Counted from the stretch's first letter, positions 8,028 through 16,113 are shown. The stretch: 64,000 bases of DNA from Paraclostridium hominis (GCF_014306135.1 NZ_JACRWD010000006.1:49153-113152); one strand, 5' to 3'. Numbers and translations: made by a program. Notes: a model not told the origin generated them from the sequence alone.

Positions 8028-9407
8028 CTATTTTTTAGGTAATTTTATTACTATATAGTTAATTTCAACTCCTGCACTATTGTTTCTAGACCTAGTTAAT
8101 CTATCTTTTTCACAGTCTAAAAATCCAGCTTTTTTTAGCTCTTTTAGGACTATCTTTCTATCCTCGTATCCACCTTCTTTTATCATTAGTTCAAAAGAAA
8201 GTTCCTCCATTTGAAGTTCTGTATAATCTTCCTTCTCTGTAATTTTTCCTAATATCTCTTGCGAGTTAGATTTTGATTTTCCATCAAACTTATTTCTATA
8301 CCTTTCTACATACTCTTTTATGAAATCCATTACTGATTTTTGTAAGTTCCTATACTTGATTGATTCTATTTCTATTTTAATTATCATCTCTACCATTCCT
8401 TCTATATCTAATTCTGTATCTAGTATTTCTTCTAAAATTAATGCTGTTTGTATTATGATGGCAAACTTACTACATCTCCTCATTGACATATCATCATATA
8501 CACTTCTATTGCGAAGCTCATCATATAGTTTTAATTTTTCATACTTATGATTTTTAATTAATTCATTTTTATTTTGAGCTAGTAAATACTCCGCAAATTT
8601 TATTGCTAAATGACCATAGTTATTTAAAATAACATGTTGTATAGCCTCTGCATGTTCTGGACTTTTAGTCCAAGTAAAGTTTTCTGCTTCGATTACTCTA
8701 ACTTGTACTCCTGCATTTTTATTAGAAGATCTAGTTATAGATTTTTCACCATTTGAAAGTATTGTTGTTAACCAAGATTCTTTTTCCATTAACTCTGAGT
8801 CTTTATTTAAACGTTCTTTGTCAGCTCCATTTGCTAAACTATATATAAACTTAGTAAAGTTATTATTATCTGACATAGATATTTCATCTAAAGCATATGG
8901 TATGCCTTTTAGACCACATAGCTTTTTTATTAACGCATTGTTTGTGCCATTATAAGTACCATACAATCCATTTTTCTTTATATCTGGGTATCCAAAGCTT
9001 GAAATTGCTAACTTTAAAGCTGTAGATTTTCCTGTTGTAGAGTTTCCAACTAGATGTATTATGTTGGATTCTAGACCTAAATCCTCACCTATATATCCTA
9101 AGAGTATTGATGATAATCCACTTGATAATGCAAATTCTAATTCTGGGTTACCTAGTATATGATTATTTATCATCTCAAGATATTTATCATATGAACCTTT
9201 AGGCTCGATTTCGCATGTACCTACATATGTTGAATTTAACCCTATTGCTTCATGTAATTTGTAGATTGTTTTTCCTTTGTAATCCATAAAACCTAGCTTA
9301 GAATGTATATATTTCTTTGTAATTGACTCCTCACATTCTCTAATACATTCAACTACGTGTTTTACATTACCCTTGATTACATCAATTCCTGTATTTTGTA
9401 ATTTCAT
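8028..9407 (-). CDS. Cch-like DUF927 ATPase/helicase, main part (frame interrupted upstream)
   Basis: 459-codon ORF with an AAA+/MCM-like core: Walker A GNSTTGKST (121-129), a Walker-B-like ALDEIS (172-177) and a sensor-like TTILSNGE. The preceding sequence matches DUF927 proteins (LQNTGIDVIKGN). The reading frame continues upstream of this ATG through about 30 more sensible codons to 9497, where it meets the 103-codon ORF in another frame. Together they give about 592 residues, the usual size of the SCC Cch replicative helicases. It probably unwinds cassette DNA after excision. The frameshift may inactivate it. Confidence 0.8.
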   Translation of the reverse strand: MKLQNTGIDVIKGNVKHVVECIRECEESITKKYIHSKLGFMDYKGKTIYKLHEAIGLNSTYVGTCEIEPKGSYDKYLEMINNHILGNPELEFALSSGLSSILLGYIGEDLGLESNIIHLVGNSTTGKSTALKLAISSFGYPDIKKNGLYGTYNGTNNALIKKLCGLKGIPYALDEISMSDNNNFTKFIYSLANGADKERLNKDSELMEKESWLTTILSNGEKSITRSSNKNAGVQVRVIEAENFTWTKSPEHAEAIQHVILNNYGHLAIKFAEYLLAQNKNELIKNHKYEKLKLYDELRNRSVYDDMSMRRCSKFAIIIQTALILEEILDTELDIEGMVEMIIKIEIESIKYRNLQKSVMDFIKEYVERYRNKFDGKSKSNSQEILGKITEKEDYTELQMEELSFELMIKEGGYEDRKIVLKELKKAGFLDCEKDRLTRSRNNSAGVEINYIVIKLPKK

Positions 9408-9492
9408 TAGATTACGTTCATATAAACAGTCATGCCTATCTAGTAATTTTGTTTCAATATTTCTTATTGTCCTATACTCTAATAGAATCTTT

Positions 9493-9804
9493 TCAGGTAT
9501 TATCCTCTATGTTGCAATGGTTCTCTTTAGCCCATACATGTCTTCCAACCTTTATATTTCCTTGTTTAGCTGATGATTTTACAAATAAACTATATCCATC
9601 ACTACAATAGTTTTCATTTTCATACTCATACATCTTTGTATTTTTTTCTGCTTCTACTTCTTCTTTCTCCTCTATTTGTAATTCTTCTTGATTCTCTTTA
9701 TTTAATTTGATTTCAAGTAATTCATTTGTAACTTTGTTTTCTAATGGCTCTGGAATTTTTGCCTTTATTCCTTCCCCTAGTCTTTTTCTGTGTTTAATTG
9801 CCAT
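9493..9804 (-). CDS. N-terminal fragment of the Cch-like DUF927 protein
   Basis: 103 codons starting MAIKHRKRLGEGIKAK, with GGAGAG upstream. It ends VKVGRHVW-type DUF927 sequence, then ACC TGA. Skipping one base before CCT would join it directly to PEKILLEYRTIRNIE and the 459-codon ORF. The fragment is acidic and probably unfolded at residues 20-60. Either one base was gained (pseudogene or sequencing error) or a +1 programmed shift occurs at ACC-UGA. The local sequence gives only weak support for the latter. Confidence 0.65.
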   Translation of the reverse strand: MAIKHRKRLGEGIKAKIPEPLENKVTNELLEIKLNKENQEELQIEEKEEVEAEKNTKMYEYENENYCSDGYSLFVKSSAKQGNIKVGRHVWAKENHCNIEDNT

Positions 9805-9874
9805 ATTTCAACTCTCTCCTTTCGAATATATTTTTATTTTATTTTATATATATTCTTTAGTCGAACCCTAAAAA

Positions 9875-9927
9875 AAAGATAAGTATTTTTACCCCCTTTT
9901 ATTGCTTAGGTAAAAATACTTATCTTT
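9875..9927. terminator. Strong bidirectional terminator
   Basis: 19-bp perfect stem (AAAGATAAGTATTTTTACC and its complement) with a 15-nt loop and T-tracts on both strands. It separates the Cch-like operon from the gene upstream. Confidence 0.85.
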
Positions 9928-10851
9928 TTATTTATATCTACTATCTATTTCCTTCTTTATATCTTTTAAAATTTGTTCCATATCTTCATCATGCTCTATT
10001 TTTTTATTTTTGTACTTTTGCATTGATTCTATTTTATACTCATCTATACTTCTTCTAAGTAATTCTCTTCCTTCTACCACAAATTTTTCATTATTCATAT
10101 CTTCATCGACTTCAACTATATTATCTATTTCTGCATTTTTTATTTCATTTGCTAATCTTATTAATTCTTTCCACTCTTCTATTGATTGATCTATTCTTTC
10201 TTTTAAATGTCTAATGAATATCATTTTATCATATTCTGATAATACATCTAATCTACCTTTTTCATCACTTGTTATCTTCTGAAACTTTATGCTTTTAGTA
10301 TATATCTCATCATTAACCCTAATTAATCCATCATCAGGTTTTATATCTGTGTATTCCCTGAAACATAAATCTATCTTATCTGTAATTTCTCTTTTTATAT
10401 CTTCAATTACTTCTCTTTCTCCATGAGAAAATTCTATTTCAAGCATAACTGTGTTCTTAATATGTTCAATATCAGGTTGTATATTTGTATAATTTTCATC
10501 ATTTTTATATTTATCTTCTAAAGTTATTATTACTTTATTTAAGAATTCAATCTTTTCCTCTTTCGTTATTTTTTCATACTGTTTAGTATTTATTTTACTT
10601 ATAAAGCTACCTTTAGAACTATCCACCGTAAGATATATTTGTAATATATCCGCTATTATTCTCGGTATTTTATATCTATTTTTTATACGATACTTTTCAA
10701 CATCTATACCTAATGATTTACCAATAGCTCTTAATTTTTCTATCATGTTATCTTTAGTAGTTTTACTCATATTCACTCCAGATTTACCTAAATCTGTGTC
10801 ATCATATACTTCTCGTAATAATTGTGCTAATGTTATTGTATCTTTATACAT
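9928..10851 (-). CDS. Hypothetical 307-aa charged helical protein
   Basis: No family recognised. It is highly charged, predicted mostly helical, with no signal peptide or membrane segment. Residues 1-70 (TLAQLLREVYDDTDLGKSGVNMSK...IPRIIADIL) look like a small DNA-binding or helical domain. The C-terminus (about 265-307) is a likely coiled coil. It sits between two strong terminators, so it is probably a single-gene unit in cassette A. Confidence 0.6.
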   Translation of the reverse strand: MYKDTITLAQLLREVYDDTDLGKSGVNMSKTTKDNMIEKLRAIGKSLGIDVEKYRIKNRYKIPRIIADILQIYLTVDSSKGSFISKINTKQYEKITKEEKIEFLNKVIITLEDKYKNDENYTNIQPDIEHIKNTVMLEIEFSHGEREVIEDIKREITDKIDLCFREYTDIKPDDGLIRVNDEIYTKSIKFQKITSDEKGRLDVLSEYDKMIFIRHLKERIDQSIEEWKELIRLANEIKNAEIDNIVEVDEDMNNEKFVVEGRELLRRSIDEYKIESMQKYKNKKIEHDEDMEQILKDIKKEIDSRYK

Positions 10852-10880
10852 TTAATCACTCCTATATTGTTATTCAAAAA

Positions 10881-10907
10881 AATAAGGCTAACTTAATTAA
10901 CCTTATT
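10881..10907 (-). terminator. Terminator after the small-peptide genes
   Basis: AATAAGG...CCTTATT stem with an inner TTAATTAA segment and a run of T residues on the minus strand. Confidence 0.65.
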
Positions 10908-10917
10908 ATACTATATC

Positions 10918-11007
10918 TTATACCAACATAGATTTACTAGAAATCACTAGTTCAATTACTATACATACTCCTAATCCTATTACTGAACCTAATGTAAATT
11001 CCTTCAT
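10918..11007 (-). CDS. 29-aa hydrophobic peptide
   Basis: MKEFTLGSVIGLGVCIVIEL...: a single transmembrane helix (about residues 5-22) with a short polar tail. AAGGAG lies 10 nt before the ATG and a terminator follows. It is the same length as the neighbouring 29-codon ORF. It could be a membrane-acting toxin, a phage-like holin fragment or a regulatory peptide; nothing decides between them. Confidence 0.5.
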   Translation of the reverse strand: MKEFTLGSVIGLGVCIVIELVISSKSMLV

Positions 11008-11021
11008 TTAATTTCATCTCC

Positions 11022-11111
11022 TTATTTTGTATATTCTTTTCTCTGCTTCATCACTATACCAAAAACTGACACTCCAAATTTAACACCTGCTACAAATAAC
11101 TCTAGTGTCAT
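11022..11111 (-). CDS. 29-aa amphipathic/hydrophobic peptide
   Basis: MTLELFVAGVKFGVSVFGIV followed by a basic tail (MKQRKEYTK). GGAGG lies 9 nt before the ATG, inside the end of the preceding gene. One short hydrophobic helix and a positive C-terminus give a topology like small membrane toxins or accessory peptides. It is the second of two tandem tiny genes. Confidence 0.5.
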   Translation of the reverse strand: MTLELFVAGVKFGVSVFGIVMKQRKEYTK

Positions 11112-11112
11112 G

Positions 11113-11412
11113 TTATTCTACCTCCTTAGTATTAAGAATCCCTCTAAGATTACTTACAAACTCCTTTGAAAATATATTTTTCTTTATGGATTCCTTAATT
11201 AACTTAATTAAATCATCTTCTGTTAAATCTAAAGGTCTTACTATTAGTTGCTGTTCTTTTCTAAAAGTATCTTTAAAGTATACAAACCTTATTTCTTCTT
11301 GGTTTAATGACTTTACAAAAATCTTCTCTATTCCATACCCTACATTTCCATCTCTTATTTTTGCTTGCTTTAATACTATACAGTACTTAGTTTCACTTAT
11401 TGATTTACTCAT
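11113..11412 (-). CDS. Hypothetical 99-aa protein
   Basis: Starts MSKSISETKYCIVLKQAK. The ATG at 11412 is chosen because AAGGAG lies 8 nt upstream; an upstream in-frame start falls inside a terminator hairpin. The N-terminal half looks beta-rich (YCIVLKQAKIRDGNVGYGIEKIFVKSL...IRFVYFKD), the C-terminal half helical. No family recognised. It is first in a unit with the two 29-codon peptides. Confidence 0.55.
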   Translation of the reverse strand: MSKSISETKYCIVLKQAKIRDGNVGYGIEKIFVKSLNQEEIRFVYFKDTFRKEQQLIVRPLDLTEDDLIKLIKESIKKNIFSKEFVSNLRGILNTKEVE

Positions 11413-11434
11413 TTTTCTTCTCCTTAAAAACAAA

Positions 11435-11461
11435 AAAGGAATAGCAACATACTATTCCTTT
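11435..11461. terminator. Terminator hairpin
   Basis: 10-bp stem AAAGGAATAG/CTATTCCTTT with a 7-nt loop, followed on the minus strand by TTTGTTTTT. It ends the unit of the Mor-like regulator and its downstream gene. Confidence 0.75.
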
Positions 11462-11482
11462 CTTATGTAATCCTTTATTTAA

Positions 11483-11695
11483 TTAATATCTCTTTTTTCT
11501 TTCTACACTATTTACTTTCATACCTATTATATCTTCCTTTTTAATTCCACTTGTCTTTTCAAGTGTCTTCATGAAGTGATTATATGTATCTTCAACTTGA
11601 CTTCTTCTTCCTGAATTCTTTGATTGTTCATGAGCTCTTATTGCTCTCTTCTTTTCTTCATTACAAATTTTTGAAATTTTATCAAATATACTCAT
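11483..11695 (-). CDS. Hypothetical 70-aa basic protein
   Basis: Starts MSIFDKISKICNEEKKRAIR. This ATG is preferred over one 12 nt upstream because AAAAGG directly abuts the earlier ATG. Lysine/arginine rich (GRRSQVEDTYNHFMKTLEK, C-terminal RKKRY), so it may bind nucleic acid. It follows the Mor-like gene closely, probably in one operon. Confidence 0.5.
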   Translation of the reverse strand: MSIFDKISKICNEEKKRAIRAHEQSKNSGRRSQVEDTYNHFMKTLEKTSGIKKEDIIGMKVNSVERKKRY

Positions 11696-11720
11696 GTTAT
11701 TATCCATCCTTTTCTATTTT

Positions 11721-11993
11721 TTATCTTGCCTTTTCTTCTTTTAAACTTATTCCTTTGATTAATCTACCAACCCATTTATCAGAATATCCTAGATCTCTAG
11801 CCATTTCTCTTACACTCTTTTTACTAAAATTCTCAATTATATACTTTTCTACATATTCATTAGAGTATAGTTTCATTGGTAGATTAATCTGCTGACCTTT
11901 GTAATGCTTATGTATTATTCTTACTATTTCTTCACCTAGAATTTCTGACATCTCTGCGTAGATTCCTTTAAAATCACTCTTTTCTATTTTCAT
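11721..11993 (-). CDS. Mor-type transcription activator family protein
   Basis: 90 residues. The N-terminal part (IYAEMSEILGEEIVRIIHKHYKGQQINLP) matches the dimerisation region of Mor/C activators, and the C-terminus (EMARDLGYSDKWVGRLIKG) is a helix-turn-helix. Such proteins activate middle or late promoters in Mu-like phages and occur in many mobile elements. It has two copies of the ACGGGGTTTCGGG motif upstream and is a candidate regulator of cassette A genes. Confidence 0.7.
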   Translation of the reverse strand: MKIEKSDFKGIYAEMSEILGEEIVRIIHKHYKGQQINLPMKLYSNEYVEKYIIENFSKKSVREMARDLGYSDKWVGRLIKGISLKEEKAR

Positions 11994-12102
11994 TATTCAC
12001 CTCCTTTCATTCTCTAATTAATAATAACTATTCTTACAGAAAGTTTCTTTGAAATTATTTCTTGAAAAATTCCTTATTTTATTTCTTGTCTAAGTGTAAA
12101 AT

Positions 12103-12116
12103 CCCGAAACCCCGTT
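12103..12116 (-). repeat. GC-rich motif ACGGGGTTTCGGG, copy 1
   Basis: Minus-strand AACGGGGTTTCGGG in an otherwise very AT-rich gap upstream of the Mor-like gene. Four copies occur in cassette A, each in an intergenic region. Confidence 0.7.
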
Positions 12117-12173
12117 GTTTTTTAGTTAAATTAATTATTTTTACTATTTATTTTCTTAACTAATTAATTAAAA

Positions 12174-12188
12174 CCCCGAAACCCCGTT
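12174..12188 (-). repeat. GC-rich motif ACGGGGTTTCGGGG, copy 2
   Basis: Minus-strand AACGGGGTTTCGGGG, 71 bp from copy 1 in the same orientation. It lies just past the end of the acidic 197-aa gene. Confidence 0.7.
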
Positions 12189-12213
12189 ATTTTAAAGTTA
12201 TTTTTATTATTTT

Positions 12214-12807
12214 TTATTCCTTACTTGAAAAAACATATTCACTTCCATCTGTTAATGTAAATGCATACTCTGGTGAAAGGTCTAGTATATACTCTACATC
12301 ATCATCTAACATCATTTCTTTTATTAATTCTTCTTTAGTTGTACTATTTAGAAAGAAATCTATGATTGTTTCCTTATCAAACAGCCTGTCAATGTGGTAC
12401 TCAGTGCTTAACATGTAATCTAATTCATTCCTTGTATACTCTTTTAAATCATCTTTACTTTTGTAAATTAAGTAATTATCATTCTCAGTATATTTTTGAG
12501 AAATTAATTCATTGTAGTAATTATTTATCCTATCTATGCTTATTTCTTCTATGTTTAAATTGTACCAAGCAAAGAATATTATCTTATCTATATCCAAATT
12601 ATTTTTATATTCAGCTATTATTTCATCTAGCTTATTACTATCTTTTAAAATGTATTCCTTTATGTATTTATCTTCTATTTCATTATCTATTCTTTCTATT
12701 ACAGTTATAGTTTCATCATCTATGTTATTGTATTTATCTACTAATTCTTTTAATTCATCAAAGAATAATTTATTTATTATTTCAGATTTATTATTTATCA
12801 TAGTCAT
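12214..12807 (-). CDS. Hypothetical acidic 197-aa protein
   Basis: Very rich in Asp/Glu throughout (IDDETITVIERIDNEIEDKY, EEMMLDDDVEYILDLSPEY), all-helical by eye, no Cys motif or membrane segment. AAAGG is close to the ATG. Acidic helical proteins on mobile elements are sometimes DNA mimics that block restriction or other DNA-binding proteins, but no such family is recognised here. It is flanked on both sides by the ACGGGGTTTCGGGG motif. Confidence 0.55.
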   Translation of the reverse strand: MTMINNKSEIINKLFFDELKELVDKYNNIDDETITVIERIDNEIEDKYIKEYILKDSNKLDEIIAEYKNNLDIDKIIFFAWYNLNIEEISIDRINNYYNELISQKYTENDNYLIYKSKDDLKEYTRNELDYMLSTEYHIDRLFDKETIIDFFLNSTTKEELIKEMMLDDDVEYILDLSPEYAFTLTDGSEYVFSSKE

Positions 12808-12844
12808 TTCTACCTTTCAATTTTTTAATTATTTATCTATTTTT

Positions 12845-12858
12845 ACGGGGTTTCGGGG
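12845..12858 (+). repeat. GC-rich motif ACGGGGTTTCGGGG, copy 3
   Basis: Plus-strand orientation, inverted relative to copies 1 and 2. It is in the gap upstream of the acidic protein gene. Confidence 0.7.
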
Positions 12859-12934
12859 TTTTATTAAAGAGAATTGTAATTTTATTTTTTATCTTCATTG
12901 TCTAACATTGAAATGCTCTTACTTCTGTGTAAAA

Positions 12935-13228
12935 TTAGTATTCTTCTGAAAACATCAAAGTACTGTATTCTAAGCTATCTATAGCGTATAGCTTCTTATT
13001 TTCTTTAATTTCTTCACTATGTATGTATAGACTACTTTTGTATTCTGGTACTTCTTGCTTATGAATTATTTCAACTATGCCTTCTCCTATAGGATTTAAT
13101 TCAAAAACTTGTAAGTAATCTTTTTCTACATTTAGTTCATCTATCAAATTCCACAACAGTATATTTATTTCTAAAGGTATTTCTTCTGATACTTTTCTAG
13201 TCATGTATCTACTTTCTGTTTTAAACAT
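12935..13228 (-). CDS. DUF960-like SCC-associated protein
   Basis: 97 residues. The pattern RYMTRKVSEEIPLEI...LLWNLIDELN..KDYLQVFEL...HKQEVPEY...AIDSLEYSTLMFSEEY matches my memory of the staphylococcal DUF960 family, which is encoded beside ccr genes in most SCC elements. Its biochemical role is unknown. AGGAG lies 9 nt before the ATG. Its presence is independent support that this island is related to SCC. Confidence 0.7.
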   Translation of the reverse strand: MFKTESRYMTRKVSEEIPLEINILLWNLIDELNVEKDYLQVFELNPIGEGIVEIIHKQEVPEYKSSLYIHSEEIKENKKLYAIDSLEYSTLMFSEEY

Positions 13229-13270
13229 GTTTCTTTTCTCCTATTATTTTTATTCTTTATTTAAAATTTT

Positions 13271-13284
13271 ACGGGATTTCGGGG
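13271..13284 (+). repeat. GC-rich motif ACGGGATTTCGGGG, copy 4
   Basis: Plus-strand orientation with one change (G to A) from copy 3. It lies in the gap upstream of the DUF960-like gene. Confidence 0.65.
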
Positions 13285-13291
13285 TTTTAAT

Positions 13292-13618
13292 CTAAATTAC
13301 TATTAGATCTTTTAATTCTTTTTTACAAATAACAACTATTGAAAAATCATTTGAACACAAAAATAGAACTGAAATGTAATCAGTTCCATGTATCTCATCT
13401 ATGTATTCAGGTATTATTTCTTTTAGTTGATGTTGTTTTAGTTCTTCTGCTCCAACTTTATCTACTACAGCTACATATCCACCTAAGTCTTCTGCTGTTC
13501 TTTCTGTACCGTAGTTTTTATCTAGTATTTCTATGGTATCTTCTATTGCAGATATTACTTCTGTTGGTAGCTCCTTTACTAAGTCTAAATCTTGTTTTTT
13601 CCAAATATTTATTATCAT
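13292..13618 (-). CDS. Hypothetical 108-aa cassette protein
   Basis: Starts MIINIWKKQDLDLVKELPTEV with AAGGAGG 7 nt upstream. It has an alpha/beta look with a conserved-seeming centre DLGGYVAVVDK and a C-terminal strand FLCSNDFSIVVICKK. Proteins of this type are common on Firmicute phages and SCC-like islands, but I cannot name a family. It is first in a run with the DUF960-like and acidic genes. Confidence 0.55.
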   Translation of the reverse strand: MIINIWKKQDLDLVKELPTEVISAIEDTIEILDKNYGTERTAEDLGGYVAVVDKVGAEELKQHQLKEIIPEYIDEIHGTDYISVLFLCSNDFSIVVICKKELKDLIVI

Positions 13619-13649
13619 TGTATCTTCCTCCTTATTTTAAAACAAAATA

Positions 13650-13682
13650 AGCTAGATGAAGTATTTTTTTACTCATCTAGCT
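13650..13682. terminator. Bidirectional terminator
   Basis: Stem AGCTAGATGA/TCATCTAGCT with a 13-nt loop and T-rich sequence on both sides, between the restriction enzyme gene and the unknown genes. Confidence 0.75.
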
Positions 13683-13810
13683 TTCTCCTAATTATAATAT
13701 ATATTTAAAATTAGATTTTGTTCCATATTTAATCCAATCAATAAAAAGATACTACTTAAATATGTAGTATCTAAAAATTATATCTATTTATCAAGAGTGA
13801 CAATTTTATT

Positions 13811-14962
13811 TTAATCAGTATTTACTAAAGAAAGAATCCAGTTTGTCCAGCTTATTACAGTTGATGATCTTCTGATCAAAGTTACATCTGATTTCACATT
13901 GTATATATATGATTCTTTCATCAAATTTGTTATTTCTTTTTTATTAGGACTTTCTCCTTTTTTTAAATATAGTTTGAATGATTTATTAAAAACCTCATGC
14001 TCTAATATTAATTTTGCCAAACTTAACTGTCTATCCCTATGTTTTTGTCTAATGATTTTCTTTCCTTTACTTGACAAAGAGTATATCAATTGACTATTTA
14101 ATTTTTTATTTATTAATCCTAAATATATTCCTGCATTTGTATAATAGTCTGCTTGTCTAGGATCAAAATCATATTTTGAAACTATATCTTCCTTTTTCAT
14201 ATCATCATTTAATAATAATTCACATAAATTTATTACTCTTTTAAAATTATCAGCTTGAGGAAATGGTATTTCTGGTTCTTTTATTATATCTACTTCATCA
14301 AGTATAGATAAAATATCTCCTAATGATATATCTTCATGATCGATTATATAGTTTTTTTGTTTTACTAGAACTAATGAATTATAGTTTTCTGGTTCCGTAA
14401 AATCATACTCGTAAAAAGAAAATATATCATTTGAATATGTCATAAAAATAGGCTTAACCTTCTTAGATACTTTGTTACTCCACAGTCTATATGGATAATA
14501 CAATTGTCTTATCAAAAAGTCATCAGAAATAGAATTTTTAGCTTCTATTAAAGCTAATTTTTCAATACCTTCATATCCACCATCTATTTCGATTTGTGAA
14601 TTACTCACCTTTATTTGAAGCTTAGTATCTTGTTTATTGTGATTTATGCTGAATTCAAATTCTAAAGAACTCATCCTTCCACTTACAACAGGCAATATCT
14701 TTTCATCTTCCATAAAATCAGCTATGATACCTGACACATATGCACAGTTTATAGCCATTGACTCACTAGTAATACTCTCATAATCTATACTTTCTATATA
14801 CTCAGGAAATTTCACTTTAGTAATTTCAGTGTTTATTTCTTCAAAAGATTTATATGCTTCAAATTGAGATATTATATAACTTCCCCTCGTTATTGGTAAT
14901 ATAGAAAGACCATGTATTTTAAATATTTCAGGTAATTGACTCTTATGGTCAAACTTAGCCAT
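13811..14962 (-). CDS. Type II restriction endonuclease, N-terminus extends upstream
   Basis: 383 codons from the first ATG. The segment IEIDGGYEGIEKLALIEAKN (about 125-144) fits a PD-(D/E)xK nuclease core, and FDHKSQLPEIFKIHGLSILPITRGSYII resembles a restriction enzyme family that accompanies Dam-type methylases. The frame is open and protein-like for another 44 codons upstream (KGKNDIAWEQIFKKYNV...REARL) back to 15094, where the only possible start is ATT overlapping the methylase stop. Either that rare start is used or the true start codon has mutated (ATG to ATT). The cognate site is probably that of the methylase. Confidence 0.75.
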   Translation of the reverse strand: MAKFDHKSQLPEIFKIHGLSILPITRGSYIISQFEAYKSFEEINTEITKVKFPEYIESIDYESITSESMAINCAYVSGIIADFMEDEKILPVVSGRMSSLEFEFSINHNKQDTKLQIKVSNSQIEIDGGYEGIEKLALIEAKNSISDDFLIRQLYYPYRLWSNKVSKKVKPIFMTYSNDIFSFYEYDFTEPENYNSLVLVKQKNYIIDHEDISLGDILSILDEVDIIKEPEIPFPQADNFKRVINLCELLLNDDMKKEDIVSKYDFDPRQADYYTNAGIYLGLINKKLNSQLIYSLSSKGKKIIRQKHRDRQLSLAKLILEHEVFNKSFKLYLKKGESPNKKEITNLMKESYIYNVKSDVTLIRRSSTVISWTNWILSLVNTD

Positions 14963-15089
14963 TAATCTAGCTTCCCTAAATTCTCCAATTTGAGATGCAG
15001 TTATTATAAAATATCCCTCATTATTTAATATTTCTAAAACATTGTATTTTTTAAATATTTGCTCCCAAGCTATATCATTCTTACCCTTA

Positions 15090-15929
15090 CTAATAGTTTC
15101 TCACTAGCACTTCATCTACATCTCCCCTCTTGTCACCCTTTGAGTTTATAGATCTTTTTGCTTTTATTACTTCTATTTTATACTCCTTGTATAAATCTAT
15201 TATAAATGGTGTTGCTGAGTTTGAAAGTAGAAACTTAATTCCTTTTGAATCTAATTTATCACACAATATCTTTAATCGTATCTGTTCATCCCTATTAAAA
15301 CCACCTTTTGCATATCCTGTAAAATTAGAACTATCTGATACTGGATCATATGGTGGATCTAAGTAAACAAATGCTCCTTTTCTAATTCCTTTTAATGCAT
15401 CTTCAAAATCTCCACATTTAAAAGTAATGTTATTATTATTAAAATATTTACTTACCGCTCTTAGTGTAATTTCATTTACTATATCAGGATTTTTATATTT
15501 TCCAAATGGAGAATTAAATTCTCCTGAACTATTTACTCTAAATAATCCATTGTAACAAGTTTTATTTAAGAATTGTATTCTAGATGCTCTTTGGACATCA
15601 GTTAATTTATCATATATTTCCTTATTCCTGTCTAAACTTCTTATTTCATAGAAATACTCTGATTCATTTTTGTGATTTTTTAAATCTTCTATTAGAGATT
15701 CTACATCATCTTTAATCACTTTATATAAATTGATTAGTTCTTCATTTATATCATTAACTACTGCCCTTTTGGGCTGGAAATTAAATAATACTGCTCCACC
15801 ACCAATAAATGGCTCATAGTAAGTTGAATATTTATCAGGAAAGTATTTTTCTATCTCTGGAATTAATTGTCTCTTGCCTCCAACCCATTTAAGTACAGGT
15901 GCAACAAGATTATTTTTTTTTCTACTCAA
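15090..15929 (-). CDS. DNA adenine methyltransferase, Dam/DpnM/MboI-type
   Basis: 279-residue alpha-class N6-adenine methylase. LKWVGGKRQL (13-22), AdoMet motif FIGGG (41-45), FLNKTCYNGLFRVN (120-133) and catalytic DPPY (191-194) are all visible. Such enzymes usually methylate GATC. The start is TTG, with GGAGG 8 nt upstream inside the end of the ribbon-helix-helix gene. It protects the DNA from the downstream restriction enzyme, so this is a complete modification-restriction pair in cassette A. GATC specificity is inferred from family, not shown. Confidence 0.88.
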   Translation of the reverse strand: MSRKKNNLVAPVLKWVGGKRQLIPEIEKYFPDKYSTYYEPFIGGGAVLFNFQPKRAVVNDINEELINLYKVIKDDVESLIEDLKNHKNESEYFYEIRSLDRNKEIYDKLTDVQRASRIQFLNKTCYNGLFRVNSSGEFNSPFGKYKNPDIVNEITLRAVSKYFNNNNITFKCGDFEDALKGIRKGAFVYLDPPYDPVSDSSNFTGYAKGGFNRDEQIRLKILCDKLDSKGIKFLLSNSATPFIIDLYKEYKIEVIKAKRSINSKGDKRGDVDEVLVRNY

Positions 15930-16113
15930 CTTTACTTCCTCCTAGTTTTTCTAATATCATTTTATCTGTTTTAGCTAGTTCAAGTAACTCTAATAAGAAT
16001 TTTGTCATGCTTAAATTACATTCTTTAGCCATTGACTTTACTAATTCTTTCTGCTTTTTGCTAACTCTAAATCTAATACATTCATCTTTGTTATCCTCTA
16101 TAAAATTAGTCAT
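15922..16113 (-). CDS. Ribbon-helix-helix regulator of the restriction-modification operon
   Basis: 63 residues; IRFRVSKKQKELVKSMAKECNLSMTKFLLELL has the strand-helix-helix pattern of Arc/MetJ-type repressors. It overlaps the methylase start by 8 bp and is first in the operon. A tandem 13-bp repeat lies between the operon's promoter and this gene, a likely operator for autoregulation. It may time methylase expression ahead of restriction. MobC-like relaxase accessory proteins have a similar fold, but no relaxase is present. Confidence 0.7.
   Translation of the reverse strand: MTNFIEDNKDECIRFRVSKKQKELVKSMAKECNLSMTKFLLELLELAKTDKMILEKLGGSKVE

Noticed and set aside
12366..12949. Plus-strand ORFs opposite the acidic protein and DUF960-like genes
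   Set aside because: Low-complexity Leu/Ser/Ile/Tyr translations without ribosome sites; they are shadows of well-supported minus-strand genes.
12103..13284. CRISPR array
   Set aside because: The GC-rich repeats are only 14 bp, irregularly spaced and in both orientations, with genes between; no cas genes.
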